A stretch of DNA of 32,507 nt, taken from Saprospiraceae bacterium (GTDB taxonomy: Bacteria > Bacteroidota > Bacteroidia > Chitinophagales > Saprospiraceae). Within the stretch, counting starts at the first letter, position 1; every line of letters begins with the position of its first letter. A model generated the notes under the pieces. It was not told the DNA's origin. It worked only from the letters and a program-made list of their open reading frames with translations, and did not search any database. Positions 32,101 to 32,507 of the stretch are shown one piece after another. The DNA lies in NCBI GenBank assembly GCA_020846655.1, contig JADLDL010000204.1, positions 1 through 32,507 on the forward strand. Reading direction: 5' to 3'. The position numbers were made by a program, and so were the translations under genes.

Positions 32101-32507
32101 TCACAGGACCACCCGCAGCGCTTTTTCCAGGATTGTAAATTCTGCCGGCGATTCGCCCAGAAATTCACCGTCTGCCTCCAGCAAGGTCGGCGTCTTGCCG
32201 ATGTCGTGCTCCACCCGAAGTTTTCGCACCTGATATCCTTCCACTTTTGGGTGTTGCAGGATCGTGCCCTTGTAAAAACGAGGAGTTTGGAGCAACACCT
32301 CCCATTTGGGCAAACGCCGGGCAAAGGTGAGGGCCAACAGCCCGTCGTCGGGCACCGCGTGCGGCACCAGTTGCATGCCCCCGCCGGAATACCGGCAAAC
32401 CCCGATATTGATGGTATAAAAATGGTCTTCCACCACTTGCTCGTTGAACAGCAAGCGGGCATGCCGAAGCCGGTATTTGAACAAATACCGGCCCACCATC
32501 AGCAGAT
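32101..32507 (-). CDS. Diacylglycerol kinase-like lipid kinase, C-terminal part (5' end outside window)
   Basis: The last ~135 residues of a YegS/BmrU-type lipid kinase. FYTINIGVCRYSGGGMQLVP, then VPDDGLLALTFARR, and LEADGEFLGESPAEFTILEK match the C-terminal domain of bacterial diacylglycerol kinases, which phosphorylate diacylglycerol or related lipids. The catalytic GGDGT motif would lie beyond the right edge. The stop is at 32101-32103, 9 bp from the convergent DUF4293 stop. Confidence 0.85.
   Translation of the reverse strand, partial: LLMVGRYLFKYRLRHARLLFNEQVVEDHFYTINIGVCRYSGGGMQLVPHAVPDDGLLALTFARRLPKWEVLLQTPRFYKGTILQHPKVEGYQVRKLRVEHDIGKTPTLLEADGEFLGESPAEFTILEKALRVVL

Overview
This 32.5 kb window reads as chromosomal DNA of a moderately GC-rich member of the Bacteroidota, most likely near the Saprospiria/Chitinophagales (the class is an inference). 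Evidence: several TAnnTTTG-type -7 promoter boxes, often almost touching the start codon; type IX secretion (T9SS) C-terminal sorting domains; SprB repeats; a TonB-dependent receptor with a carboxypeptidase-regulatory-like N-terminus; a GYDIA-family GHMP kinase; and DUF4293. No tRNA or rRNA genes, prophage, transposase or CRISPR array was found.

Layout. 1-2327 (-) is a GH20 beta-N-acetylhexosaminidase running off the left edge. 2388-5446 (-) holds an FNR-like flavoreductase, a GYDIA GHMP kinase and aroA; aroA carries an in-frame 100 bp perfect palindrome. 5517-6200 (+) is a SMUG2-like uracil-DNA glycosylase, followed by a small lipoprotein (-). 6817-8553 (+) is a tight pssA-purS-rsmI run. 8729-9858 (+) is an SPFH membrane protein plus a ribbon-helix-helix protein. 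9982-12996 (+) is a secreted double amidohydrolase.

13003-16158 is the most interesting part: a WYL-domain regulator (-) divergent from a Ro60/TROVE protein gene (+), with a perfect inverted repeat between their promoters. Downstream of the Ro gene is a 0.4 kb non-coding stretch with three structured RNAs on the + strand. Two are tRNA mimics in circularly permuted order (T arm, closed acceptor stem, D arm), like bacterial YrlA Y RNAs. The third, between them, keeps the same conserved lower stem and internal loop but lacks the tRNA-like module. All three share the layout CGUA, nine stem nucleotides, UACUUCG. This is a self-contained Ro ribonucleoprotein locus with its own probable regulator.

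16157-18712 (-) is a TPR-like exported protein followed by a LytS-type histidine kinase and a LytTR response regulator. 18837-22974 (-) is a TonB-dependent receptor and a secreted CotH/lamin-tail protein. 23196-23954 (+) is a LOG-family phosphoribohydrolase behind a leader terminator hairpin. 24041-28087 (-) is a 1348-residue T9SS cargo with eight SprB repeats. 28152-29285 (-) is a methylmalonyl-CoA mutase small subunit without an adjacent large subunit. 29493-31537 (+) is iscS-iscU-iscA for Fe-S cluster assembly, then a DUF4293 membrane protein (+) and the 3' part of a diacylglycerol-kinase-like gene (-) at the right edge.
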